A program made the position numbers and the translations under genes. From NCBI GenBank assembly GCA_009783365.1, contig WRHG01000012.1:1-18274 (forward strand): a stretch of 18,274 nt of DNA. Direction: 5' to 3'. Shown piece after piece: positions 7,584-13,658 of this stretch. This stretch comes from Clostridia bacterium. Its GTDB lineage: Bacteria; Bacillota_A; Clostridia; Christensenellales; Aristaeellaceae. The notes beneath the pieces were generated by a model. The model was not told the DNA's origin. It saw nothing but the letters and a program-made list of their open reading frames with translations, and did no database searches. Numbering within the stretch: position 1 is the first letter of the stretch; every line of letters starts with the position of its first letter.

Positions 7584-7886
7584 ATGCAAGAAGCTTTGGG
7601 ATTGATTGAAACAAAGGGCCTGGTAGCGGCGATTGAGGCGGCGGACGCTATGGTAAAGGCGGCTAACGTATCCCTCGTTGGCAGGGAGCTGGTGGGGGGC
7701 GGCCTGGTGACCGTGATGGTGCGCGGAGATGTGGGCGCGGTGAAGGCCAGCGTGGAGGCGGGCGGCTCGGCGGCCAAGCGGGTGGGCGAGCTCATCAGCG
7801 TCCATGTGATCCCCCGTCCCCACGGCGACGTAGAGGGAATTCTGCCGAAAGCGCCCGTGAAGGCCGGCAGGACGGAGAAGGCATAA
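7584..7886 (+). CDS. BMC-H hexameric shell protein, copy 1
   Basis: This 100-residue single BMC-domain protein is of the PduA/CcmK type and forms the hexamers that tile the shell facets. Visible are [20 protein letters not shown], the pore loop region [30 protein letters not shown] and [10 protein letters not shown] short charged tail (about residues 90-100) follows the domain. AAAAGGAG at 7567-7574 gives a good ribosome site 9 bp upstream of the ATG. It is very similar to the next gene in both protein and DNA and differs mainly at the N-terminus, a few surface positions and the longer tail. Confidence 0.95.
   Translation: MQEALGLIETKGLVAAIEAADAMVKAANVSLVGRELVGGGLVTVMVRGDVGAVKASVEAGGSAAKRVGELISVHVIPRPHGDVEGILPKAPVKAGRTEKA
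7731..7771 (+). repeat. 41-bp exact repeat shared by the two BMC-H genes (second copy 8071-8111)
   Basis: The stretches 7731-7771 and 8071-8111 are identical, followed after one mismatch by a further 20 identical bases. Both code for the same part of the BMC domain, about residues 50-63. It reflects a recent duplication or gene conversion rather than a mobile element. Confidence 0.9.
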
Positions 7887-7920
7887 TACGGCTTACGGAA
7901 GAAATAAAGGAGGAACACAC

Positions 7921-8196
7921 ATGGATAAGCAAGCGTTAGGAATGGTGGAAACAAAGGGATTGGTCGGCTCCATTGAGGCGGCGGACGCCATGGTGAAGGC
8001 GGCCAATGTGCGGCTCATTGGCAAGGTGCTGGTGGGGGGCGGTCTGGTCACGGTGATGGTTCGCGGAGACGTGGGCGCGGTGAAGGCCAGCGTGGAGGCG
8101 GGCGGCTCGGCAGCCAAGCGGGTGGGCGAGCTTGTGAGCGTCCATGTGATCCCCAGCCCCCATGAGGACGTCGAAAGCATCCTGCCTAAGCTATAG
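7921..8196 (+). CDS. BMC-H hexameric shell protein, copy 2
   Basis: This 91-residue BMC-domain protein is a close paralogue of the preceding gene: by eye about 13 differences over 86 aligned residues, with the pore segment [20 protein letters not shown] unchanged. It lacks the longer C-terminal tail of copy 1. AAAGGAGG at 7906-7913, 7 bp before the ATG, is the best ribosome site in the operon, consistent with high output of a major facet protein. The two copies may form mixed hexamers or adjust facet curvature; this is inference. Confidence 0.95.
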   Translation: MDKQALGMVETKGLVGSIEAADAMVKAANVRLIGKVLVGGGLVTVMVRGDVGAVKASVEAGGSAAKRVGELVSVHVIPSPHEDVESILPKL

Positions 8197-8212
8197 AAAG
8201 GGAGGAAGGGCT

Positions 8213-8641
8213 ATGTTAAAGGGAATCCCGGATATCCTTACGCCGGAACTGCTGAAAATTTTAGCTGAAATGGGCCATGGAGACGAATTGGTCATCGGCG
8301 ACTGCAACTTTCCGGCCGCGTCCATGAACCCGCGTTGCGTAAGGGCTGACGGCCACAGAGGTACGGAGTTGCTCAACGCCGTATTGGGGCTCTTCCCGCT
8401 GGATACCTTTGTGGACGCGCCTGTGACATTGATGAAGGTTATCCCCGGAACACTGGAGGGAGATCCCCCCGTGTGGAAGGAATTCGCCGCCATTGTGGAA
8501 AAGCACGAGCCGGGCACGAGAATCGAGCACATCGAGCGCTTTGCATTCTACGACAGGGCGCGTAAAGCATTCGCTACCGTGGCTACCAGCGAAAAGGCGC
8601 TTTATGCCTGCTGTATCATTAAGAAGGGCTGTCTGCTGTAG
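8213..8641 (+). CDS. fucU: FucU/RbsD-family sugar mutarotase (L-fucose mutarotase-like)
   Basis: FucU interconverts sugar anomers, classically L-fucose, and RbsD does so for D-ribose. The 142-residue length and the start MLKGIPDILTPELLKILAEM match E. coli FucU along the whole chain. MGHGDELVIGD holds His22 and Asp30 of the active site, followed by FPAASM, ERFAFYDRARKAFA (Tyr113) and YACCIIKKG near the end. FucU and RbsD normally have an Asn two residues after the late Tyr (YGN or YAN); here residue 133 is Cys. The ATG at 8213 has GGAGG 7 bp upstream; the frame is open further left but overlaps the BMC-H gene. It lies between shell genes and the LacI gene, so it is an integral member of the BMC operon. 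No encapsulation helix is visible. Confidence 0.88.
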   Translation: MLKGIPDILTPELLKILAEMGHGDELVIGDCNFPAASMNPRCVRADGHRGTELLNAVLGLFPLDTFVDAPVTLMKVIPGTLEGDPPVWKEFAAIVEKHEPGTRIEHIERFAFYDRARKAFATVATSEKALYACCIIKKGCLL

Positions 8642-8679
8642 GGCCCGACGGACCGATCAACCATCAAGGCGGTGAAAAA

Positions 8680-9714
8680 GTGACAATCCGGGAAATTGCC
8701 ACCATGGCGGGGGTATCACCGGCGGCGGTTTCGCTGGTTCTCAACAACAAAAAGGGCGTCAGCGAGGATACCCGGCGACGGGTGCAGAGCTGCATCGATG
8801 AAAACGGCTACGCATTGCCCAGCCAGCGACGAAAGGGAAAACGCTTCAGGCTGGCCCTGGTGAAGTACCGCACCCATGGCATTGCCATTGAGGAAAATCA
8901 AGGCTTTATCGCCTCCATCATCGACCAGATCGAGGCCGAATGCCGACGCTTCGCATTTGACCTGGTAATGTGGAACTGCGAAGCCAAAACTGCCGAATTG
9001 ACACTCCGGGAGTTGATGGGGCGTCCGCCGGACGGCGTGATCTTCATCGGCACGGAGCTGGGCGCGGGGGACCACGGCCTGCTGCGCATCATAGACAGCG
9101 TGCCCCTTGTGGTGCTGGACAACAGCATGGCTTATGAGGACGTGGACAGCGTGGTGATGGACAATGCCCATATTGCGGCCGCCGCCACCCGCTATTTATA
9201 TGAGTTGGGGCACCGGCATATCGGATATTTCAAGTTTGATATTTCCATCCGCAACTGTGAGGAACGCTACGAAGGGTACCTGCGGGAACTGCGCCGGCTG
9301 GGGCTGCAACCGCCGCCGCCGGTGCTGCTGCGCCCCACGCTGGGGGGCTCTTATGAGGAAATGAAGCGTCTGCTCCGGGACCATGCTTATGTGCCTGCGG
9401 GAGCCGTGGTCAGCGACAACGACACCGTGGCGCTGGGCGCGGTAAAGGCTATCCGTGAGGCGGGTTACAGAATCCCGGAGGACATGTCCATCATCGGTGT
9501 GGATGACAGCCCCTTCAGCGCCGTGGCTATGCCGGCGCTCACTACCATGCGCATCTCCCGGGCGGCTTTGGGAACCCTGGCTGTGGATACCATCCGCAGG
9601 CGGATTACGCAGCCGGATTGGCCGGGCATGCACGTCCAGATTACGGGCAGCCTGGTGGTAAGGAGCAGCGCAAGGCCGGTAGGGGAAGCCCCCGGGGAGG
9701 CGGTGAGCCAATGA
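8680..9714 (+). CDS. LacI/GalR-family transcriptional regulator
   Basis: This 344-residue, full-length LacI-family protein begins with the family helix-turn-helix (TIREIATMAGVSPAAVSLVL) and hinge, then a periplasmic-binding-protein-like effector domain. That domain shows PDGVIFIGTELG, LVVLDNS, ELGHRHIGYF, AVVSDNDTVALGAVKAIREA and IIGVDDSPFSA. The start is GTG at 8680 with AAGGCGGTGA upstream. Such proteins usually bind a sugar or sugar phosphate and repress nearby genes. It is embedded between the mutarotase and the vertex genes and overlaps the next gene as ATGA, so it would be made only when the operon is on, suggesting feedback control. The operator is not proven; a candidate lies at 2964-2981. 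Confidence 0.95.
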   Translation: MTIREIATMAGVSPAAVSLVLNNKKGVSEDTRRRVQSCIDENGYALPSQRRKGKRFRLALVKYRTHGIAIEENQGFIASIIDQIEAECRRFAFDLVMWNCEAKTAELTLRELMGRPPDGVIFIGTELGAGDHGLLRIIDSVPLVVLDNSMAYEDVDSVVMDNAHIAAAATRYLYELGHRHIGYFKFDISIRNCEERYEGYLRELRRLGLQPPPPVLLRPTLGGSYEEMKRLLRDHAYVPAGAVVSDNDTVALGAVKAIREAGYRIPEDMSIIGVDDSPFSAVAMPALTTMRISRAALGTLAVDTIRRRITQPDWPGMHVQITGSLVVRSSARPVGEAPGEAVSQ

Positions 9715-10010
9715 TGGTGGGACGCGTCGCCGGAACCGTTGTGTCCACCAGCAAGGTGGAAACCTTGAGGGGCAGTAAGCTGCTCATTGTGCGGCCCATG
9801 GACATCGACACGCTGGAAATAAAGGACGATTATGTAATTTGCGTGGACGACGTGGGCGCGGGCGAAGGTGATGTGGTTTTTGGGGCCTATGGCAGCAGCG
9901 CCCGCCAGAGCGACACCTCCCGGCGGGTCGCCTCGGATTTTACCGTATACGGCATTGTGGACCATATAGACATCAAGGGGCGCCGAACCTACGACAAGGC
10001 GGAGGAGTAA
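9711..10010 (+). CDS. BMC-P pentameric vertex protein 1 (EutN/CcmL family)
   Basis: This 99-residue protein forms pentamers that cap the vertices of the shell. MMVGRVAGTVVSTSKVETLR, GSKLLIVRP, VDDVGAGEGDVV, GSSARQ and VYGIVDHID are the usual EutN/CcmL landmarks. It starts at the ATG overlapping the LacI stop (ATGA, 9711-9714), with GGGGAGG at 9694-9700. The ATG at 9714 would be one residue shorter. It has the most complete family motif set of the four vertex genes, so it may be the main vertex cap. Confidence 0.93.
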   Translation: MMVGRVAGTVVSTSKVETLRGSKLLIVRPMDIDTLEIKDDYVICVDDVGAGEGDVVFGAYGSSARQSDTSRRVASDFTVYGIVDHIDIKGRRTYDKAEE

Positions 10011-10012
10011 GC

Positions 10013-10303
10013 ATGCAACTGGCGAAAGTAATCGGCAGCCTGGTGAGTACCCGCAAGTCCGACCGCTTGAAGGGCCTCAAGCTTTTGGTGGCCGTACCCG
10101 TTGATATGGATACATTTCAGGAAAAGGGCGCGCCCATATTAACCGTAGATACCGTGGGAGCCGGAGAAGGGGAGATCGTGATGCTGGCCGGGGGAAGTTC
10201 CTCCCGCCAGACTGAGATGACCCGGGACACGCCGGTGGACAGCTCCATTGTGGGCATCGTGGACTGCGTGGATATCCTTGGGAAACGGGTGTTTACGAAA
10301 TGA
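10013..10303 (+). CDS. BMC-P pentameric vertex protein 2 (EutN/CcmL family)
   Basis: This 96-residue EutN/CcmL protein shows MQLAKVIGSLVSTRKSD, LKGLKLLVAVP, VDTVGAGEGEIV, GGSSSRQ and IVGIVDCVDI. GGAGGAG at 10001-10007 lies 5 bp before the ATG and overlaps the end of the previous gene. It retains the GSSxRQ element, so it should form ordinary pentamers, alone or mixed with the first vertex protein. Confidence 0.93.
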   Translation: MQLAKVIGSLVSTRKSDRLKGLKLLVAVPVDMDTFQEKGAPILTVDTVGAGEGEIVMLAGGSSSRQTEMTRDTPVDSSIVGIVDCVDILGKRVFTK

Positions 10304-10590
10304 AACTGGCAAAGGTAACGGGTACGGTGGTATCCACCGTGAAATATGAAAAATATGTGGGCCTGAAGCTGTTGCGCGTGCGCCACCTTACCCTGGATGG
10401 AGAGGCTGCGGGAGAGGAATTGGTGGCTCTTGACGCCGTGGACGCGGGGCCCGGCGACACCGTGCTCCTCAACAACGATGGCGGCGCGGCCCAGATGGTG
10501 ATGAACGACCGGGAGATCATCGCTTCCGTAACCATTTGCGGTATCGTGGACGCTTATACCGTGGGGGAAAAGACCGTGAGGTGCCACTGA
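10300..10590 (+). CDS. BMC-P pentameric vertex protein 3 (EutN/CcmL family, divergent)
   Basis: This 96-residue EutN/CcmL protein shows MKLAKVTGTVVSTVKYEKY, VGLKLLRVR, VDAGPGDTVLLNN and ICGIVDAY. The usual GSSARQ element is replaced by DGGAAQM, so it is more divergent than copies 1 and 2. It overlaps copy 2 as ATGA, and no clear ribosome site is seen, suggesting translational coupling and lower output. Confidence 0.9.
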   Translation: MKLAKVTGTVVSTVKYEKYVGLKLLRVRHLTLDGEAAGEELVALDAVDAGPGDTVLLNNDGGAAQMVMNDREIIASVTICGIVDAYTVGEKTVRCH

Positions 10591-10791
10591 CGTGCGCTTC
10601 GCACTCGCTTGGGGCCTTGTATCCCCTGCGGAATCTCCTCCGATTGTTTGTTTTTCTTATATCATCCTGCCACTGAAGGGTTGCCCCCATATCTTGAAGA
10701 CGAGAACGGTGTAAGGGGGGATTGGTGGGATGGGAAGAGGGAACCGGAGGGGATATAGGCGTCCCTTACGAAGAGCGCGGGAGGTGAGGGC
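10591..10791 (+). other. 201-bp noncoding gap inside the vertex-gene cluster
   Basis: This is the only sizeable gap in an otherwise packed operon. It holds a small hairpin (GTGCG-CTT-CGCAC, 10592-10604) without a T-run, a pyrimidine stretch TCTCCTCC at 10634-10641, then purine-rich DNA up to the ribosome site of the fourth vertex gene. No convincing promoter, terminator or reading frame is seen. Confidence 0.5.
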
Positions 10792-11061
10792 ATGAACCTG
10801 GGACGCGTGGTTGGCAGTGTGGTATGCACCGTAAAGACGCCCTCCCTGGAGGGTATAAAGCTGTTGGTGGTGCGCCAGTTGGACCGGGATGAGGAGAAAG
10901 GGTTGGTCATTGCCTGCGATGGAACCCGGCAGGCGGGAATCGGCGACGTAGTATACATGATTGGCCGAAAGGAAGCGGCGCTGATGCTGGATTTGCAGAT
11001 GCCGCCCCCAAGCGATTTGACCATCGCGGGCATCGTGGATCCGGAGACGCTGGGAAAGTAG
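10792..11061 (+). CDS. BMC-P pentameric vertex protein 4 (EutN/CcmL family, short and divergent)
   Basis: This 89-residue EutN/CcmL protein shows MNLGRVVGSVVCTVKTPSLE, GIKLLVVRQLD, GIGDVVYMIG and LTIAGIVDPE. It is the shortest of the four copies and lacks the GSSARQ element. GGGAGGTGA at 10779-10787 gives a strong independent ribosome site. Its separation by a 201-bp gap and close linkage to the SCP2 gene suggest separate tuning of its expression. Confidence 0.9.
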   Translation: MNLGRVVGSVVCTVKTPSLEGIKLLVVRQLDRDEEKGLVIACDGTRQAGIGDVVYMIGRKEAALMLDLQMPPPSDLTIAGIVDPETLGK

Positions 11062-11069
11062 GGAAGGAC

Positions 11070-11444
11070 ATGGCGGACTTGAGGGAAGAGATCCGGCGGG
11101 TGTATGGCTTGGCGGAAGAGGAGGAGCCTCTTCCCGCCTTGATGGAGGCCATCTGCGGCGCTCTGAGCCGGCATGGAGACGAGCTGTGCGGGGTTACGTA
11201 CCGTTATCGCCTTCACGCCACGGATACGGGCTATGAGAAAGCTTTCGGGTTACGGGACGGGGTCTTTGAAAGGCTGGATGAGCAGAACGCCGTAGACGTA
11301 ACGGTCAGCGGCAGGGAGGCCCATCTGGTGCAATTGCTGAGGCGGAAGATGAGTCCATTAATGGCCTTGGCGCTTGGCAGGGTCAAGGTGCGTGGCGACA
11401 GGGCCGCGCTGCTGAAACTGGGTGAGTTTTTGGACGATGGCTGA
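11070..11444 (+). CDS. SCP2 sterol-carrier-domain protein associated with the microcompartment operon
   Basis: This 124-residue protein has an SCP2-like fold pattern. After an N-terminal helix (about 1-35), the strands YRYRLHATDTGYEKAFGLRD are followed by VDVTVSGREAHLVQLLRRKM, SPLMALALGRVKVRGDRAAL and a final helix. The D.TV.G....L..LL..K..P..AL..G...V.GD...L..L.. pattern is the SCP2 signature. Such domains bind lipids or other hydrophobic ligands, or act as accessory domains. It begins 8 bp after the fourth vertex gene with GGAAGGAC upstream, so it belongs to the operon. Its role in a metabolosome is not known to me; carrying or buffering a hydrophobic intermediate is a guess. Confidence 0.75.
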   Translation: MADLREEIRRVYGLAEEEEPLPALMEAICGALSRHGDELCGVTYRYRLHATDTGYEKAFGLRDGVFERLDEQNAVDVTVSGREAHLVQLLRRKMSPLMALALGRVKVRGDRAALLKLGEFLDDG

Positions 11445-11511
11445 CGCTGTGGAAAAAGTGATGGGAATAGGATTATTCGTATCGGGTAAGAATACTGGCG
11501 GAGCGGTAGCG

Positions 11512-12429
11512 ATGGAAAGCAGATACGCGCTTGCTTTTGATATAGGCGGATCCAAGCTGGTGGCGGGCATCGTTGACGGGGGCGGGAAGGTTATTGCGAC
11601 GCGGCATTGCGCATTGCGCAAAGTCACCGAACGTTTTGTAATCGACGAGGTGCTGCGTTTGGGGCGTGATCTTCTGAAAACATTTCAAGGGGCAGTGGAT
11701 TGTATCGGCGTAAGCATTCCCGGACTGGCTGATTTTGAAAAAGGAATTTGGATAGAATCATGCTTTTCCGGGATTAGAGGAGTGCCGATCGCGGACATAT
11801 TGCAGGATGCGTTTCATATGAAAGTCAGCATCGATAACGACGTAAATTTATGCGCAGTCGCGGAAGCGCGGTATGGCGCGTGCAAGGGTTGCGGCGATTT
11901 TATCTGGTTGACGGTCAGCAATGGCTGCGGCGGCGCGTTGTTTGTGAACGGAAGTATCTGCCGCGGTTCGTCCGCCAGCGCGGGAGAGTTGGGCCATATC
12001 GTTGTGGAGGAGCGCGGCGGATATCTTTGCGGTTGTGGCAATAAGGGCTGTTTGGAAGCGCAGGCTGCCGGCCCCGCACTCCTTCGCAGGTACCATAGGG
12101 ACGGCGGAAAAATAGCGGTTGCAAGCGCGAAGGAGGTGGCGGAATGGGCCCGTAAAGGGGACCCTGTTGCCCGAAAGGCGTTTCACGACGAGGGCCGCTA
12201 TCTTGGCAAAGCCATTGCCGCCGCTGTTAACGTGGTTAACCCGGCGATGGTAATTATTGGGGGCGGGGTCGCGCAAAGTTATGAATTGTTTGAAGAAGCG
12301 CTGAATGAAACAGTAAGGCGTTTGATATACAGGAAGGCGAACGCAATGCTTGTTATCCGAAAAACGCAAGCGGGGTATCATGCGCCCCTGATTGGCGCTG
12401 GCGCTATGGCGCTGGCCCGGCATGTATGA
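11512..12429 (+). CDS. ROK-family sugar kinase
   Basis: ROK kinases phosphorylate free hexoses such as glucose or N-acetylmannosamine with ATP. The 305-residue protein shows the ATP-binding FDIGGSKLVAGIVD (9-22), SIPGLADFE, IDNDVNLCAVAEARYG with the catalytic-base Asp in the DND triad, GELGHIVVEE, and the zinc motif CGCGNKGCLEAQAAG. It has no DNA-binding N-terminus, so it is an enzyme rather than a ROK repressor. The ATG at 11512 has GGAG 8 bp upstream and gives the usual ROK N-terminus; the ATG at 11437, overlapping the SCP2 stop, would add 25 residues. It could be the last gene of the BMC operon and a partner of the mutarotase, or a separate unit. The hexose is not identified. Confidence 0.9.
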   Translation: MESRYALAFDIGGSKLVAGIVDGGGKVIATRHCALRKVTERFVIDEVLRLGRDLLKTFQGAVDCIGVSIPGLADFEKGIWIESCFSGIRGVPIADILQDAFHMKVSIDNDVNLCAVAEARYGACKGCGDFIWLTVSNGCGGALFVNGSICRGSSASAGELGHIVVEERGGYLCGCGNKGCLEAQAAGPALLRRYHRDGGKIAVASAKEVAEWARKGDPVARKAFHDEGRYLGKAIAAAVNVVNPAMVIIGGGVAQSYELFEEALNETVRRLIYRKANAMLVIRKTQAGYHAPLIGAGAMALARHV

Positions 12430-12489
12430 TACGGCGCGAAACATCGCAGCCATTTTGAAGGGCCTCGCGCAATGAAACCGCAACCCGCG

Positions 12490-13641
12490 TTAGAGGAGCC
12501 TTCTCAGCCCCGGCAGGCGGGTGAGCCCCCAGGTGGCGGCTGCCGCCAGCCCATATACCAACAGTTCCCACAGCAGAGCCGCCGGAACGGGGTGGATCGC
12601 CTGCCGTAAGGGTTCAAAGACGCGGTAGCGGGTCTCCGCGATGATGAAGTCCTGAAGCAGATATATGCCAAAAGAGAAGCGGCCCAGCGCGGATATGGCG
12701 CGGATCGGCCGGGAGATGGGCGAAGCCTTTCCCTTTTGCTGTTCCATTTCGATGATTTCCCGTGCCTCTTGCGGTTGCTCCTTCTTTTTGCCGTACATCC
12801 TCCAGCACCGGGGCAGGTACATCATGCCGGCGGCGCATAGCAGGATGGTAATGGATGGGGTTGTTCGCTCATCCATGAACCAATACGGAACTCCGGCGGG
12901 AAGGCGCGCCGCCTCCAGCCCGGTGAGCGCCGTGGCCAGGGCGGCGCTCCCCAAGATGGCCAGAAGGCAAGCCCAGCGGTGCCAAGGCTTAGGCTCGGCG
13001 AAATGATGCATATAATGCCCGGCAAAGAGAAGCCCGACGAATATGTTCAGCAGCGGCAGGTCGAAGTATGGGGGCAGCCGCAGGGCGGGGGCGTAGTGGG
13101 CCAGCAGGGGCCAGAGGCCGCTGAGACCAAAGGACAGAAGGATCAGGTACCGGAGGTCTTTTTTTTGGAGGGCGGACGCCAGCCGTTGCAGCAGCGGCAG
13201 CATGATGAGCAGGCCCAGATATAAATACAGGTACCAGAAGGAATCCGTCGCGCGCTTTTCCCAAACGCCGGCCAAAATACCGGGGATATCCAGCGCGCTC
13301 CGCCAGTCCCAATGGGTCAGCCACAGGTTCCACAGATCATAGGCATAAGAAAATAGGATCAACACCCCTGCCATGCGCAGCGCCCGCAGGCCTATCCGCC
13401 GGTAGGAGTCGATTTTAGGGAGCAGGCAGGCGCCTGAAATCATTACGAACAGGGGAACCGCCGGCTTGCTGATGTAGTACCAAGCCATGGAAAAACACCA
13501 TGTGCCCGTCCATGGCGCCGAGGCTTTGAATACATAACTGTTTGTATGATTCACGATCACCAGGAACACGGCTATGGCCCGCAAGGCGTCCAGATAGAAT
13601 ACGCGGGAGGAAAAGGCTTCCGGATCGGGTTTGTTTTTCAC
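12490..13641 (-). CDS. Acyltransferase-3 family integral membrane protein
   Basis: This 383-residue protein has about ten hydrophobic segments. The opening RVFYLDALRAIAVFLVIVNH is the acyltransferase-3 signature with its conserved membrane His. The family moves acyl groups onto sugars, peptidoglycan or exopolysaccharide at the membrane. A charged loop near residues 270-300 (KKKEQPQEAREIIEMEQQKG) interrupts the membrane segments late in the protein. The GTG at 13641 is preferred, with AAAAAAGGAAAA upstream. A longer frame would overlap the end of argH. It lies 17 bp beyond argH on the same strand and probably shares its transcript without a functional link. The acceptor is unknown. Confidence 0.85.
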   Translation of the reverse strand: MKNKPDPEAFSSRVFYLDALRAIAVFLVIVNHTNSYVFKASAPWTGTWCFSMAWYYISKPAVPLFVMISGACLLPKIDSYRRIGLRALRMAGVLILFSYAYDLWNLWLTHWDWRSALDIPGILAGVWEKRATDSFWYLYLYLGLLIMLPLLQRLASALQKKDLRYLILLSFGLSGLWPLLAHYAPALRLPPYFDLPLLNIFVGLLFAGHYMHHFAEPKPWHRWACLLAILGSAALATALTGLEAARLPAGVPYWFMDERTTPSITILLCAAGMMYLPRCWRMYGKKKEQPQEAREIIEMEQQKGKASPISRPIRAISALGRFSFGIYLLQDFIIAETRYRVFEPLRQAIHPVPAALLWELLVYGLAAAATWGLTRLPGLRRLL

Positions 13642-13658
13642 TGCTGCATTTTCCTTTT

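Noticed and set aside
8162..8212. Upstream start for the FucU gene inside the second BMC-H gene
   Set aside because: The ATG at 8213 has an ideal ribosome site and aligns with the first residue of E. coli FucU.
10592..10714. 40-codon GTG-start frame right after the third vertex gene
   Set aside because: No ribosome site, no recognisable motif, and length expected by chance.
12430..12489. Inverted repeat GCGCGA/TCGCGC between the convergent ROK and acyltransferase genes as a terminator
   Set aside because: The loop is about 25 bases and no T-run follows on either strand.
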